A DNA stretch of 64,000 nt from Zhihengliuella halotolerans (GCF_004217565.1 NZ_SHLA01000001.1:2418001-2482000); one strand, 5' to 3'. Counted from the stretch's first letter, positions 44,199 to 53,051 are shown. Numbers and translations: made by a program. Notes: generated by a model not told the origin, from the sequence alone.

Positions 44199-44880
44199 GG
44201 CGCGCCCCGTCGCCGACACCGGCCGCCTCGATGCGGTAGCCGACGCCGGGCACCGTGGCGATGAGGCCCGGCTCGCCGAGCCGCTTGCGCAGCGCCGAGA
44301 CGGTGATCCGCACGGCGTTGGTGAAGGGGTCGGCGTTCTCGTCCCACGCCTGCTCCAGGAGGGCCTCGGCGCTGACCACCCCGCCCTCGGCGGCCACGAG
44401 GACCTCGAGCACCGCGAACTGTTTGCGGGTCAGCGCCACGTACCGGCCCTCGCGGTAGACCTCGCGCCGGAACGGGTCGACTCGCAGCCCGGCAAGTTCG
44501 CGGACGGGCGGCCGGTGATGCGACCGGCGGCGGTCCAGGGCACGGAGCCGGAGGACCAGCTCCTTGAACTCGAACGGCTTGGTCAGGTAGTCGTCCGCGC
44601 CGAGCTCGAATCCGGACGCCTTGTCGTCCAGGCGGTCGGCCGCGGTGAGCATGAGGATCGGCATCCCGCTGCCCGAGGCGACGATGCGCCGGGCGATCTC
44701 GTCCCCGTTCGGCCCCGGGATGTCCCGGTCCAACACGGCGATGTCGTAGGTGTTGACACCCAGCAGCTCGAGCGCCGTCGCGCCGTCACCTGCGATGTCT
44801 GCCGCGATCGCCTCCAGCCGCAGGCCGTCACGCACGGCCTCCGCCAGCTGGGGTTCGTCCTCGACGATCAGCACTCGCAT
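44191..44880 (-). CDS. OmpR-family response regulator, VanR-like
   Basis: 229 residues. The receiver domain has Asp51 in VLDRDIPGP as the phosphorylation site, and a C-terminal winged helix (LTRKQFAVLEVLVAAEGGVVS and RITVSALRKRLGEP) binds DNA. From memory the sequence is close to Streptomyces VanR; this should be checked by alignment. It overlaps the kinase gene and is divergent from vanY-alr-ddl. A -10 TAGTAT sits 6 bases before its ATG. Confidence 0.9.
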   Translation of the reverse strand: MRVLIVEDEPQLAEAVRDGLRLEAIAADIAGDGATALELLGVNTYDIAVLDRDIPGPNGDEIARRIVASGSGMPILMLTAADRLDDKASGFELGADDYLTKPFEFKELVLRLRALDRRRSHHRPPVRELAGLRVDPFRREVYREGRYVALTRKQFAVLEVLVAAEGGVVSAEALLEQAWDENADPFTNAVRITVSALRKRLGEPGLIATVPGVGYRIEAAGVGDGARHA

Positions 44881-44886
44881 GCTCCG

Positions 44887-44892
44887 ATACTA
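44887..44892 (-). promoter_or_regulatory. -10 element of the response regulator gene
   Basis: TAGTAT on the minus strand, 6 bases before the ATG at 44880, without a ribosome-binding site; leaderless. Confidence 0.45.
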
Positions 44893-44912
44893 CGGGCGGG
44901 GGTATATCGTCC

Positions 44913-44934
44913 GCGTATCTAAAACTGCATACGC
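44913..44934. promoter_or_regulatory. Candidate VanR-like binding site
   Basis: Inverted repeat GCGTAT-N10-ATACGC in the 86-base region between the regulator and vanY. Its place between divergent genes suits control of both. Confidence 0.4.
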
Positions 44935-44966
44935 CCCGGCAACACGACCCCGCCTTGACTGGCTCC

Positions 44967-45554
44967 ATGACAAACCGTGCACCCGAACAGATCACCGTCG
45001 GGCCGAACCGCCGGCTGCTGATCCTGACCGTCGCCGTGTCTCTGAGCGTCTTCTTGGCGATCCACCTGCTCTCATCGCCGGCCGCCCCCGCCCCCGCGCC
45101 CGCAAAGGACGACGGCGTCGTGCCGCCTGGCGTCAGCGTCTTCGACGACCGCTATCCGGCGGTGTCGAAACTCGACCCGGAGTTGCTCGCAGCGATCCGC
45201 CGGGCGGCCGAGGACGCCGCCCGCGACGGCGTCGAATTCACGGTGAACAGCGGCTGGCGCTCGGCGGCCTATCAGAACCGCCTGCTCCGGGAGGCCGTGG
45301 CGGACTACGGCTCGGAGGCCGAGGCCGCCCGCTGGGTGGCCACGGAGACCACCTCCGCCCACGTCGCCGGCGATGCCATCGACCTGGGACCGATGGCGGC
45401 CACGGACTGGTTGGCCCAGCGCGGCGCCGCCTACGGCCTCTGCCAGATCTACGCCAACGAGTCGTGGCACTACGAGCTCGTCCCCGAGGCCGTGCGCACC
45501 GGCTGCCCGCAGATGTACCCGGATCCCACCCACGACCCGAGGATGCAGTCGTGA
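44967..45554 (+). CDS. D-alanyl-D-alanine carboxypeptidase, VanY-like (M15B)
   Basis: 195 residues from ATG 44967 (a TTG 12 bases upstream is in frame). One N-terminal membrane segment (LLILTVAVSLSVFLAIHLL) anchors an external M15 metallopeptidase domain. The zinc motif SAHVAGDAID and the late WHYE are both intact. It trims the terminal D-Ala from peptidoglycan stem peptides. It overlaps the alanine racemase gene by four bases (GTGA). Confidence 0.85.
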   Translation: MTNRAPEQITVGPNRRLLILTVAVSLSVFLAIHLLSSPAAPAPAPAKDDGVVPPGVSVFDDRYPAVSKLDPELLAAIRRAAEDAARDGVEFTVNSGWRSAAYQNRLLREAVADYGSEAEAARWVATETTSAHVAGDAIDLGPMAATDWLAQRGAAYGLCQIYANESWHYELVPEAVRTGCPQMYPDPTHDPRMQS

Positions 45555-46654
45555 CCGCCGCGCTGACCCCGCCCACCTTGCAGACCCTCCCGGACCCGAT
45601 CGCGGCGAACGTCGTTCGTGCGCGGAGCCGGACCCGCGCCCGACTCATGGCTGTCGTCAAGGCGGACGCGTACGGCCACGGGGCCGCGCCCGTGGCCCGG
45701 GCCGCCGTCGCCGCCGGCGCCTCGTGGCTCGGCACCACGGACGTGGGCGACGCCGTCGCGATCCGGGCCGCCGGCCTGCGGACCCCGATCCTGACCTGGC
45801 TCAACCCCTCTGGTATCGACGCCGAGGCGTCCGCGGCGCACGCGATCGATGTGGCCGTGGGCTCCGTCGACGAGCTCGAGACCCTGCTGCTGCAGCGCGC
45901 CCCCGCTGCCGTTCGCGTGCACCTGCATGTCGACGCCGGCATGGCTCGGGAGGGCTGCCCGGAACGCGAGTGGGAAACGCTGATCGCGCGGGCGCGCGCC
46001 GCACACGTGGACGGCAGGATCGAGGTTCGCGGTCTCATGGGCCATCTCCCCTCCGCCGACCGCGGTGATCCCGCCGCCAACGCGCCGGCCGTCGAGCGCA
46101 TGCGCCGGGCAAGAGCCGCCGTCGTCCGCGCGGGGTTCGGCCCGCTGCTCGCGCATCTCGCAGCGACGTCGGGAACTCTCACGGATCCGGCCACGCACCT
46201 CGACATGGTGCGCGTGGGTGCCGGACTGGTGGGCATCGATCCCTCAGGGCGGACCGCGTTGACCGGCGCTTCCAGACTGACGGCCCCCGTGGTGCACAGC
46301 CGCGCTGTCGCGGTCGGCACGGCGATCGGCTACGACGGCTCGCACGTGACCACCGCGGAGACGCATCTGAGCGTCCTGCCGCTCGGCTACGCGGACGGGA
46401 TCCCCCGGGAGATCTCCCGGGACGCGTTTGTGGAGATCGAGGGCCTCACTCACCGCATCGTCGGCCGGGTCTCCATGGATCAGATCGTCGTCGACACCGG
46501 CCCCCGACGATACGCTCGCGGCACCACCGCCACGGTCTTCGGCCCCGGTGGCACTACTGCCCCCACCATTCACGATTGGGCCCGCTGGTCCGGGTCCATC
46601 GCCCACACAATCGTCACGGGCATCGGAGCCCGCGTCAGAAGGAGCATCGCATGA
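45551..46654 (+). CDS. alr: Alanine racemase (or related amino-acid racemase)
   Basis: 367 residues, PLP-dependent TIM-barrel racemase. The PLP lysine is Lys37 in AVVKADAYGHG, and GYDGSHV plus LSVLPLGYADGIPR are the C-terminal motifs with the second catalytic base. It makes D-alanine, or possibly D-serine given the cassette context. The usual stretch before the PLP lysine is present but short. It is cotranslated with vanY and ddl (GTGA and ATGA overlaps). Confidence 0.88.
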   Translation: MTAALTPPTLQTLPDPIAANVVRARSRTRARLMAVVKADAYGHGAAPVARAAVAAGASWLGTTDVGDAVAIRAAGLRTPILTWLNPSGIDAEASAAHAIDVAVGSVDELETLLLQRAPAAVRVHLHVDAGMAREGCPEREWETLIARARAAHVDGRIEVRGLMGHLPSADRGDPAANAPAVERMRRARAAVVRAGFGPLLAHLAATSGTLTDPATHLDMVRVGAGLVGIDPSGRTALTGASRLTAPVVHSRAVAVGTAIGYDGSHVTTAETHLSVLPLGYADGIPREISRDAFVEIEGLTHRIVGRVSMDQIVVDTGPRRYARGTTATVFGPGGTTAPTIHDWARWSGSIAHTIVTGIGARVRRSIA

Positions 46655-47643
46655 GTCGCCACGTAGTAGTGATCGGTGGAGGCAGCACCGCCGAACACGA
46701 GGTCTCCCTGGGAACGGCCGCCGCCGTCGAGCACGCCCTGAGCGCCAGCGGATTCACCGTCACCTCCGTCACGATCGGCCGCGACGGCCGCTGGTCACAG
46801 GATGCGGCTCCGCTCGGCGCTACGCCGTCCGATTCTCTCGCGGCGGCGCTGCCACTCATCGAAGGGGCCGACGTCGTCTTTCCAGCCATCCACGGCGTGG
46901 GCGGCGAGGACGGCACTCTGGCGGCCCTGTGCGCACTGCTCCACAAGCCCGTGGTTGGATCCGGGCTACGGGCCGGAGCGATCGGGATGGACAAGTGGGC
47001 GACGAAGGCGGCGGCGCAGGCGCTGGGCATCCGCACGGCGCCGGGCCGGCTCATCACTGCCGAGGCGGTGGAGGACGTCGACTTCGAACGCCCGGTCGTC
47101 GTCAAGCCGGCGTCGGCCGGATCCAGTTACGGCGTGGGGCTGGCCGAGGACGCGGCCCAATTCCGGGCGGCGCTGGCCGAGGCGAGGCGCTACGACGACC
47201 GGATCCTCGTCGAGGACGTCGTCGTGGGGCGCGAGATCGACGTCGCCGTCCTGCGCGAGGCCGACGGGCGAAGGTGGGCGCCGCCGCCGCTCGAGATCCA
47301 TGCGCAGGGCCTGTTCGATACCGCCACGAAGTACGACGGATCCGCGCGGTTCGTCGTCCCGGCCGACCTGACCGAGACGGACTGCGGCGCGCTGACGCGG
47401 GCGGCGCTGGCCCTCTTCGACGCGCTCGGCTGCGCCGGAGTAGCCCGGCTGGATTTCTTCCTCACACAGAACGGTCCGGTTCTCAATGAGATCAATACGA
47501 TGCCGGGCATGACCGCCGAGTCCCAGGTGCCCCGGATGTTCGCGGCCGCCGGCGTGGGCTACGAGGACCTCGTCACGCGCCTCGTGGCCGCCGCGACGGT
47601 ACCCGCGGCACCCGGCACGGTCTTTTCGCCGGACCGCGGCTGA
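46651..47643 (+). CDS. ddl: D-alanine--D-alanine ligase family protein
   Basis: 330 residues, ATP-grasp ligase. It joins D-amino acids for peptidoglycan. The start IGGGSTAEHEVSL, HGVGGEDGTLAAL, VVKPASAGSSYGV, and the C-terminal LNEINTMPGMT are the family motifs. A KY pair remains in the omega-loop region (DTATKYDGS), which favours D-Ala-D-Ala rather than D-Ala-D-Lac, but specificity needs alignment. The length is slightly short of the usual 350-370. It is the last gene of vanY-alr-ddl. Confidence 0.87.
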   Translation: MSRHVVVIGGGSTAEHEVSLGTAAAVEHALSASGFTVTSVTIGRDGRWSQDAAPLGATPSDSLAAALPLIEGADVVFPAIHGVGGEDGTLAALCALLHKPVVGSGLRAGAIGMDKWATKAAAQALGIRTAPGRLITAEAVEDVDFERPVVVKPASAGSSYGVGLAEDAAQFRAALAEARRYDDRILVEDVVVGREIDVAVLREADGRRWAPPPLEIHAQGLFDTATKYDGSARFVVPADLTETDCGALTRAALALFDALGCAGVARLDFFLTQNGPVLNEINTMPGMTAESQVPRMFAAAGVGYEDLVTRLVAAATVPAAPGTVFSPDRG

Positions 47644-47655
47644 TAGGACGGCGCC

Positions 47656-48228
47656 TCAGGCGGCGGTCTGCCCGTCGTCGAGCACGAGCTGGTGGCGCGC
47701 GGGGACCTTGAGCGTGTGCTCGCCGTTCGCGGAGATCCGTGTGACCTCGAGGCAGCGCTCGCCCACTTCCCCGGCGGAGTGCAGGATCCAGGGGCCGACC
47801 GTCACGAACGGCTCGTCGTAGGAGGCGGCCGTCGCGACGCCGGCGATGACGAAACGGCCGTAGGGGTGCTGCTCGAACGCCGCGACGACGAGGTCGCCGT
47901 GCTCGACGTCGACGGCGTCCACGGCGTCGCCGCTCATCTCGGCGACGGGCTCGGCCGGGAACTGGCGGACGTCGCGCTCAGGTTTGCGGATGGCCACGTC
48001 CTCGTCGTCGCGGCGCTCACCGGCAGCCTTGCCGGCGACAATCACGCCGCCGATGACGACGTCGTCGAGCGCCGTGAAGTGCGGGACTCCGCTGAGCAGG
48101 TAGGAGCCGTGGCGTTCATCGCGGATGAGCGCGGTGGCCGGCACCCCCGCCTCGATCGCGCCGAACGCGGCTTTCATGCCGGCGACGTCGCGCCTGGACG
48201 GCCCGGCCAGGGCCCCTTCGAATTCCAT
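47656..48228 (-). CDS. Hypothetical protein
   Basis: 190 residues with no family recognised. GAGGAGT precedes the ATG. The sequence is soluble and acidic, with beta-rich segments (YLLSGVPHFTALDDVVIGGVIVAG and HPYGRFVIAGVATAASYDEPFVTVG) that look like paired barrels or an S24/LexA-like fold, but no motif was found to confirm this. It ends 13 bases from the convergent ddl. Confidence 0.6.
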   Translation of the reverse strand: MEFEGALAGPSRRDVAGMKAAFGAIEAGVPATALIRDERHGSYLLSGVPHFTALDDVVIGGVIVAGKAAGERRDDEDVAIRKPERDVRQFPAEPVAEMSGDAVDAVDVEHGDLVVAAFEQHPYGRFVIAGVATAASYDEPFVTVGPWILHSAGEVGERCLEVTRISANGEHTLKVPARHQLVLDDGQTAA

Positions 48229-48373
48229 GTCTACTCCTCGTGCCTCGATCCGCCGGCCTCGGCGGCAACAGCGTCCCCACTATCCAATCAGACGCCGCCC
48301 GCATCCGGGCGCGCTACGCCTCGCCCGGCGGACGGAACAGCACGTCTGCGGGGCTGCGCCGATCCCGGACTAG

Positions 48374-48390
48374 GACTCGAATATCGAGTC
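48374..48390. repeat. 17-bp perfect palindrome in a 219-base gap
   Basis: GACTCGA-ata-TCGAGTC. The gap 48229-48447 between the hypothetical gene and the Mrr-like gene holds no gene. The palindrome might be an operator or a weak terminator. Confidence 0.35.
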
Positions 48391-48447
48391 GACGCCATGG
48401 AAGGACACAGCTGGCTGCACCGCTATGCCGATAGCCGCGCCCTGGCT

Positions 48448-49479
48448 CTAGCCTGGTTCGTCGTCAAGTACCCAGGCCTGCTTGAGCGGTATCCTTCGGC
48501 GCATGTCCTCAGGCAGTTGCGCATAGGTTTCGAAGAGCTGATCCAGCAGTTCCTTGGCACTCCAGACGCGCATCGTCAGGCGATCGGTCCGGATTTCACG
48601 TTCCGCTTCTCTAGTGATCCCTCCCCACGCGACCAGGAGGCCCTGATCGGAACGGTTCTGGAGCATGGCCCCCTGAAGACCGCGGACGATCGGCGCTTTG
48701 ACTTGGGAATCCTCGGATTTGACCTCGACGATGAGGGTCGGCGAGTCGAGACCGAGTGCGCCGGAACCGGCGAGAATGTCGACACCTTGGTCCGCTCCCG
48801 GAGGTGAGACATCACAGACGAACCCCCTGACGCGGAGGATCTCGGCAACGAGTTCGGTGAGCGCATGGCCTTTGAAGTTCTCCGAGACGAAGCTCTGCAC
48901 GCGATCCCGGATGGTCTCCAGCGTCGGCACCACGAAGCTCTCGAGCTCGTCGTCCGCTGCGGGCACGGCCACCGGCGCGGGATCACTCAGACCGTAGGAC
49001 CCTGGATCCGTTCCACCCGACATGACGACCCGGAGGCGTGCCTCAGCCTGATTCCTGGTAGCGCGGAAGACTGTCAGGAAGGCACCGAGGGTGTAGAGCA
49101 GGTCGTCTTTGATCGCCGAACGGGGAACATCGTCGCGCTGCCAGTTGACCCGGACCACGTGCTTCAACGGGGCATCCGGTTTGTACTCGTATTCGCCAGC
49201 GCATATCCCGATCGCGACTTGCGAGGTCGTCTTGAGCGGGAGAACAACAAGATCCCCTTCTCGGATGCAACGAAGCCCCCAGAGCTGCGCCGCATAATTC
49301 GCCGTGCGGCCGGCGGCATCGTGAGGATAGGCCTCTTCGACCAGGGCTCTGACACCATCGCGGCTATCGACGAGGCTCAGATCCTTGACCTCGTCCCAGC
49401 CACCGCCGGCATATCCCTCCTGGAGGCACCACTGTTCGCGTTCGCCGTGTTTGCCCGCTCTAACCGCCCATGCCGTCAT
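48448..49479 (-). CDS. Mrr-like restriction endonuclease with N-terminal sensor-like domain
   Basis: 343 residues from ATG 49479, with GAGGGG upstream. The C-terminal part (about 185-330) has the Mrr-type PD-(D/E)xK nuclease: Asp234 in GADQGVDIL and the E-x-K pair Glu252/Lys254 in VEVK. The N-terminal 110 residues (MTAWAVRAGKHGEREQWCL, then REGDLVVLPLKTTSQVAIG) resemble PUA/EVE-like modified-base readers found in type IV enzymes. It would cut modified foreign DNA. It is less GC-rich than its neighbours and stands alone, without a methyltransferase, as expected for type IV. The N-terminal call is inference. Confidence 0.75.
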   Translation of the reverse strand: MTAWAVRAGKHGEREQWCLQEGYAGGGWDEVKDLSLVDSRDGVRALVEEAYPHDAAGRTANYAAQLWGLRCIREGDLVVLPLKTTSQVAIGICAGEYEYKPDAPLKHVVRVNWQRDDVPRSAIKDDLLYTLGAFLTVFRATRNQAEARLRVVMSGGTDPGSYGLSDPAPVAVPAADDELESFVVPTLETIRDRVQSFVSENFKGHALTELVAEILRVRGFVCDVSPPGADQGVDILAGSGALGLDSPTLIVEVKSEDSQVKAPIVRGLQGAMLQNRSDQGLLVAWGGITREAEREIRTDRLTMRVWSAKELLDQLFETYAQLPEDMRRRIPLKQAWVLDDEPG

Positions 49480-49527
49480 GAGATGCCCCTCGTCCAACCC
49501 GCCATCGCCCGGAAGTTCCCGGTCAGT

Positions 49528-50874
49528 CTACGACTCGGCTCCCTCGCGCCCGCCTTTCCGCTTCTTCCGCGGCTTGTCGAGCCCGATGTGCCGCCGGGTG
49601 CGCTTGCGCTCGATCGCGATGAAGACCGCGCCCAGCAGCCACAGCGGCACCTGCGTCAGGAACGCGATCTTGAACGCGTCCAGCGTGTAGTCCTCCGGCC
49701 GGCTCGCACCCTGCAGGTCCATGGCGACGCCGATGAAGAACAACGCCAGCAGCGCCGCGAGGAATCCGCCCACGTTGGTGATGCCCGTGGCGGTGCTGAG
49801 CCGGTGGCTCGGGTTGTGCGTGCGGGCGTGGTCGAACGCGATCATCGACGCCGGCCCGCCCACGGCGAGCGCGACCGCCAACACGAACAGCATCCACAGC
49901 GGGGCCCGCCCCGGCCAGAGGATCACCACGAGCCACGCGGCCAGCTGGATCGCTACGGTCGGCAATACCAGCAGCCTCGAGCGCAGGTTCGGCACCTTCG
50001 CGGACAACGCCCCGAGCATGGGACCGAACACGACGCCGACGACCACCAGCGTGCTGGCCACGGCGGACGCCTGGCCCATCGTCAAGCCCTGGCCGACCGT
50101 CAGGAACGGCACGCCCCACAGGATGACGAACGCGGTGCCGGCGAACGGCGTCGTGAAGTGCGTCCAGAAGGCCAGGCGCGTGCCCGGGTGGGCCCACGCG
50201 GCGCGGATGCCGACGCTCGTGTCGACGGAGCTCTTGACGATCTCAATCGCGCCGGTGTCCGTATTGACGGACACGTCTCCCTTGTAACCGGGTGGGTGGT
50301 TGCGGATGAGCGCGAAGATCAGCACGGCGAACAGGACGGCCAGCCCGGCGACCGAGCCGAAGGCGATCGTCCACGACGTCGAGTGCACGAGGTGCGCGAG
50401 CGGGATGAGTGCGACGATCTGCCCCATCTGCCCGACGATGCCGGTCACCTGGTTCATGACGGGCGCACGCTGGGCGGGGAACCACGTGGCGATCAGCCGC
50501 AGCACGGAGGGGAAGACGGCCGCATCGCCGGCGCCGAGGAGCATGCGTGCCACGACGGCGATCCCAACGGTCGGCGCGAACGCGATCGCGAGCTGCCCCA
50601 CCGCCATGAGGATCATGCCGATCGTCATCATGGGCCGCGCGCCGTAGCGGTCCAGCATGAGCCCGACGGGGATCTGCATGGACGCGTAGACGACGAGCTG
50701 CAGCACGGCGAGCATCGAGAGCATGGAGGCGTCGGCGTCGAACCTCTGGGCGGCGTCCACGCCGACGGCGGACAGGGAGGTCCGGTTCACGATCGCCAGG
50801 ACGTAGGCGGCGACACCGACGGTCCAGATCAGCCACATGCGCCATCCCGGCGCGGCAGGGGTAAGGGTGCTCAC
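49528..50874 (-). CDS. MFS transporter
   Basis: 448 residues from GTG 50874. It has 12 membrane segments; MFS motifs such as DRYGARPMM after helix 2 are visible, and a charged tail (KPRKKRKGGREG) ends the protein. It resembles actinobacterial nitrate/hexuronate-type or drug MFS proteins; the substrate is unknown. TAGTGT 8 bases before the GTG may be its -10 element. Convergence is absent: the Mrr-like gene follows on the same strand 48 bases later. Confidence 0.82.
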   Translation of the reverse strand: MSTLTPAAPGWRMWLIWTVGVAAYVLAIVNRTSLSAVGVDAAQRFDADASMLSMLAVLQLVVYASMQIPVGLMLDRYGARPMMTIGMILMAVGQLAIAFAPTVGIAVVARMLLGAGDAAVFPSVLRLIATWFPAQRAPVMNQVTGIVGQMGQIVALIPLAHLVHSTSWTIAFGSVAGLAVLFAVLIFALIRNHPPGYKGDVSVNTDTGAIEIVKSSVDTSVGIRAAWAHPGTRLAFWTHFTTPFAGTAFVILWGVPFLTVGQGLTMGQASAVASTLVVVGVVFGPMLGALSAKVPNLRSRLLVLPTVAIQLAAWLVVILWPGRAPLWMLFVLAVALAVGGPASMIAFDHARTHNPSHRLSTATGITNVGGFLAALLALFFIGVAMDLQGASRPEDYTLDAFKIAFLTQVPLWLLGAVFIAIERKRTRRHIGLDKPRKKRKGGREGAES

Positions 50875-51449
50875 CTGCAAAGACACTACGCCCGTCGCCC
50901 GGGACGGTCTATCGAGCCGGTCACAGTACGACAACGGCGCCCGCCCCTCGCTCGGTCGCTCCGGTCGGCGGGTCTGCCGTGTCGTTGTCGGGGCGTAGTG
51001 GACGCGGACGGTCACAAGTCGTTAATGCGACGCGAACGGGCCACCCCACGTTGTTGTGACAAGACGGCGCATGACTATGTTGACAAACTCGGTAACACCG
51101 ACCGGCACGTTCTCCCGCAGGAGTTCAGGTGACGACGCGGAACGGCTGCATTGAAAACGCTTGCTCCCGCCGCGGCGAACAATGAAACTCAGCCCCTGGT
51201 TAAATCATCAACTAATTTTCACGGCACGCACCCACCCCGATCAGCTCGGGCCGCGGCGACAGCGCAGCCGAGAATCTCCCCGCGATAAGCCGACATGAAT
51301 CGCACTGTCGGACCGGCTGAAGAAGCAACCGCCCAACTCAGAACCGCAATGCGCCGTCGCACTTTTCGCGTTCGATAGCACTTAAAGATTCAACGTCGAG
51401 GTTCCGTCAAGTTACTGGGTAGTTCGTTTAAAGTTCCGCAGAATCACCC
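50875..51449. other. Gene-poor region upstream of the secreted repeat protein
   Basis: About 575 bases with no convincing coding frame and a visibly lower GC content from about 51040 onward. A TTGTGA-N16-TATGTT pair near 51052-51079 could be a promoter. No known riboswitch, RNA gene or repeat was recognised. Confidence 0.4.
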
Positions 51450-51478
51450 TTGAGCCCGGCATGTCATTTCAGTAGCGT
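51450..51478 (+). promoter_or_regulatory. Sigma-70-like promoter of the secreted repeat protein
   Basis: TTGAGC, 17 bases, TAGCGT. The predicted start is about 64 bases before the ATG at 51549; a GAAAGG ribosome-binding site sits about 8 bases before that ATG. Confidence 0.5.
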
Positions 51479-51548
51479 GTGCACTGCGTTGGGGGACATC
51501 AGGATCGTTTTCGTCGGTCCGGCAATATCAGATGAAAGGCCAGCAAAG

Positions 51549-53051
51549 ATGTCTAACAAATTCGCACGGTTCGGCCGGAAATGGCTGGTGGCCGCGGCGG
51601 CTACCTCGGCGCTCGTCCTCGGTGGAGGAATCGCTGCTGCGCCGGCCGGCTACGCCGCCGAAGAGCATGACGGTGAACACGGCGGGCACGAAGGCGGCGA
51701 CGCCTGCACGTTCTTCCTGGAGCACATGTGGGCCAACGAAGACGGCATCCCGCTGCTCGGCAGCTTCGCCCACGTCAACGAGTACCACACGGACCCCGAG
51801 TACGAGAACCTCGTCCTTTCGCTGGCCAGCGGGGCCATCGGCAACTCGGAAATGCCCGTCGTCGACATCTACGGCGGCCCCCTCGGTTGGATCCCGATTT
51901 TCAACCCCTCGCACGTCAAGGGCCACGGCACCGACTACGTCACCCTGCTCACGTCGTGCGGCGGAATCGGCATCCCGCTCGACAGCAACGACCTGACGAC
52001 CCTGAACGTCCCGTCGGTCGAGGACCTCGCCGACACCTCGGACCTGATCATGCCGGGCCTGCCGTCGCCGGAGATGCTCACAAGTCCCGACTACCTGTGG
52101 CAGACGACTGACGCCTCCGCGATCTTGGACCGGGTCACGCCCGAGGCGCTGACCAACATGGAGGAGTACACGGGCTTCGCCGGCGACCACCTCGACACGT
52201 GGCGCCTGCTCTGGGAGACGGCTCTGGAGGATGTCTCCAGCGGCAACCCGACGGGAATCCTGGAGGTCCTCCAGATCACGGACAACATCAAGACCATCGA
52301 GTCGGTGTTCGGCATTGTCGGCGGCGAGGACGGCGGACTCGTCGGCGGCCTGCCCGGCGGCGAACTGCCCGAGCTGCCCGGCGTCGAGCTCCCCGAGCTG
52401 CCCGGCGATGAACTGCCCGACGGCGGTGAAGGCGGCGGTGGCCTCCTCGGCGGCCTGCCCATCATCGGCGGCGGCGATGGTGGCGGCCTCCTCGACGGCC
52501 TGCCCGTCGGCGGCGGCGAAGACGGCGGCCTGATCGAGACCCTGCCGATCATCGGCGGCGACGGCACCGGTGGCCTGCTGGACGGCCTGCCCGGCGCCGG
52601 CGAAGACGGCGGCGGCCTGATCGACGGCCTGCCTGTCGGCGGCGACGATGCCGGTGGCCTGCTGGGCCTCCTGCCGGTCCTCCCGTCGCCGGGAACGCCG
52701 ACGACCCCGCCGGCCGAAGGCACGACCGAGTTCTCGGCACTCCTCTCCGGAGCGGCCGGCACTGACGGCATGGGCCAGTGCAAGGGCACGCTGAACGGCG
52801 ACACGTTCACGGTCAGCTGCCTGTACGCCGGTCTGGCCTCGGACGCGACAGGCGCCGAGCTGCACAGCGGCGACGCCAGCTTCGAGCTGGCCGCCACGGG
52901 CGGGACGAGCGGCGGCGCAGCCGGGAGCTTCAAGCTGACCTCGGAGCAGGTCGCTGCGCTGAACAACGGCGACTTCACGGTCGACGTGCACACCTCGGGC
53001 TCTTCCACGGCCGAGATCAGCGGCACCGTCAACCCGTGTAGCTGCGGCTAG
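51549..53051 (+). CDS. Secreted Gly/Leu/Pro repeat protein with CHRD-like C-terminus
   Basis: 500 residues. A Sec-type signal peptide (KWLVAAAATSALVLGGGIAAAPAGYA) is cleaved near residue 36. Residues 37-250 are a folded region with two Cys residues and no family recognised. Residues about 258-390 are low-complexity repeats built on GGLLDGLPxGG units, with an ELPELPG interlude. The last 100 residues (FSALLSGAAG, then GAELHSGDAS and VHTSGSSTAEISGTV) resemble a CHRD domain with two Cys plus a CSC tail. It is probably a wall-associated or exported surface protein. Its own promoter and a strong terminator make it monocistronic. Confidence 0.75.
   Translation: MSNKFARFGRKWLVAAAATSALVLGGGIAAAPAGYAAEEHDGEHGGHEGGDACTFFLEHMWANEDGIPLLGSFAHVNEYHTDPEYENLVLSLASGAIGNSEMPVVDIYGGPLGWIPIFNPSHVKGHGTDYVTLLTSCGGIGIPLDSNDLTTLNVPSVEDLADTSDLIMPGLPSPEMLTSPDYLWQTTDASAILDRVTPEALTNMEEYTGFAGDHLDTWRLLWETALEDVSSGNPTGILEVLQITDNIKTIESVFGIVGGEDGGLVGGLPGGELPELPGVELPELPGDELPDGGEGGGGLLGGLPIIGGGDGGGLLDGLPVGGGEDGGLIETLPIIGGDGTGGLLDGLPGAGEDGGGLIDGLPVGGDDAGGLLGLLPVLPSPGTPTTPPAEGTTEFSALLSGAAGTDGMGQCKGTLNGDTFTVSCLYAGLASDATGAELHSGDASFELAATGGTSGGAAGSFKLTSEQVAALNNGDFTVDVHTSGSSTAEISGTVNPCSCG
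52318..52692 (+). repeat. Internal Gly-Leu-Pro repeat array
   Basis: About seven imperfect units of 14-20 codons, each with GG-(L/I)-x-GLP or similar, rich in GGC and GAC codons. The array lies between the folded N-terminal region and the CHRD-like domain of the secreted protein. Confidence 0.7.

Noticed and set aside
44750-46654. 634-codon reading of alanine racemase with a long N-terminal extension
   Set aside because: The extension is antisense to the VanR-like gene and runs through vanY in another frame. The GTG at 45551 overlaps the vanY stop and gives the normal racemase length.
48865-51132. 755-codon plus-strand frame opposite the Mrr-like and MFS genes
   Set aside because: The opposite strand has full nuclease and MFS motifs, while this frame has His/Asp/Arg low-complexity content.
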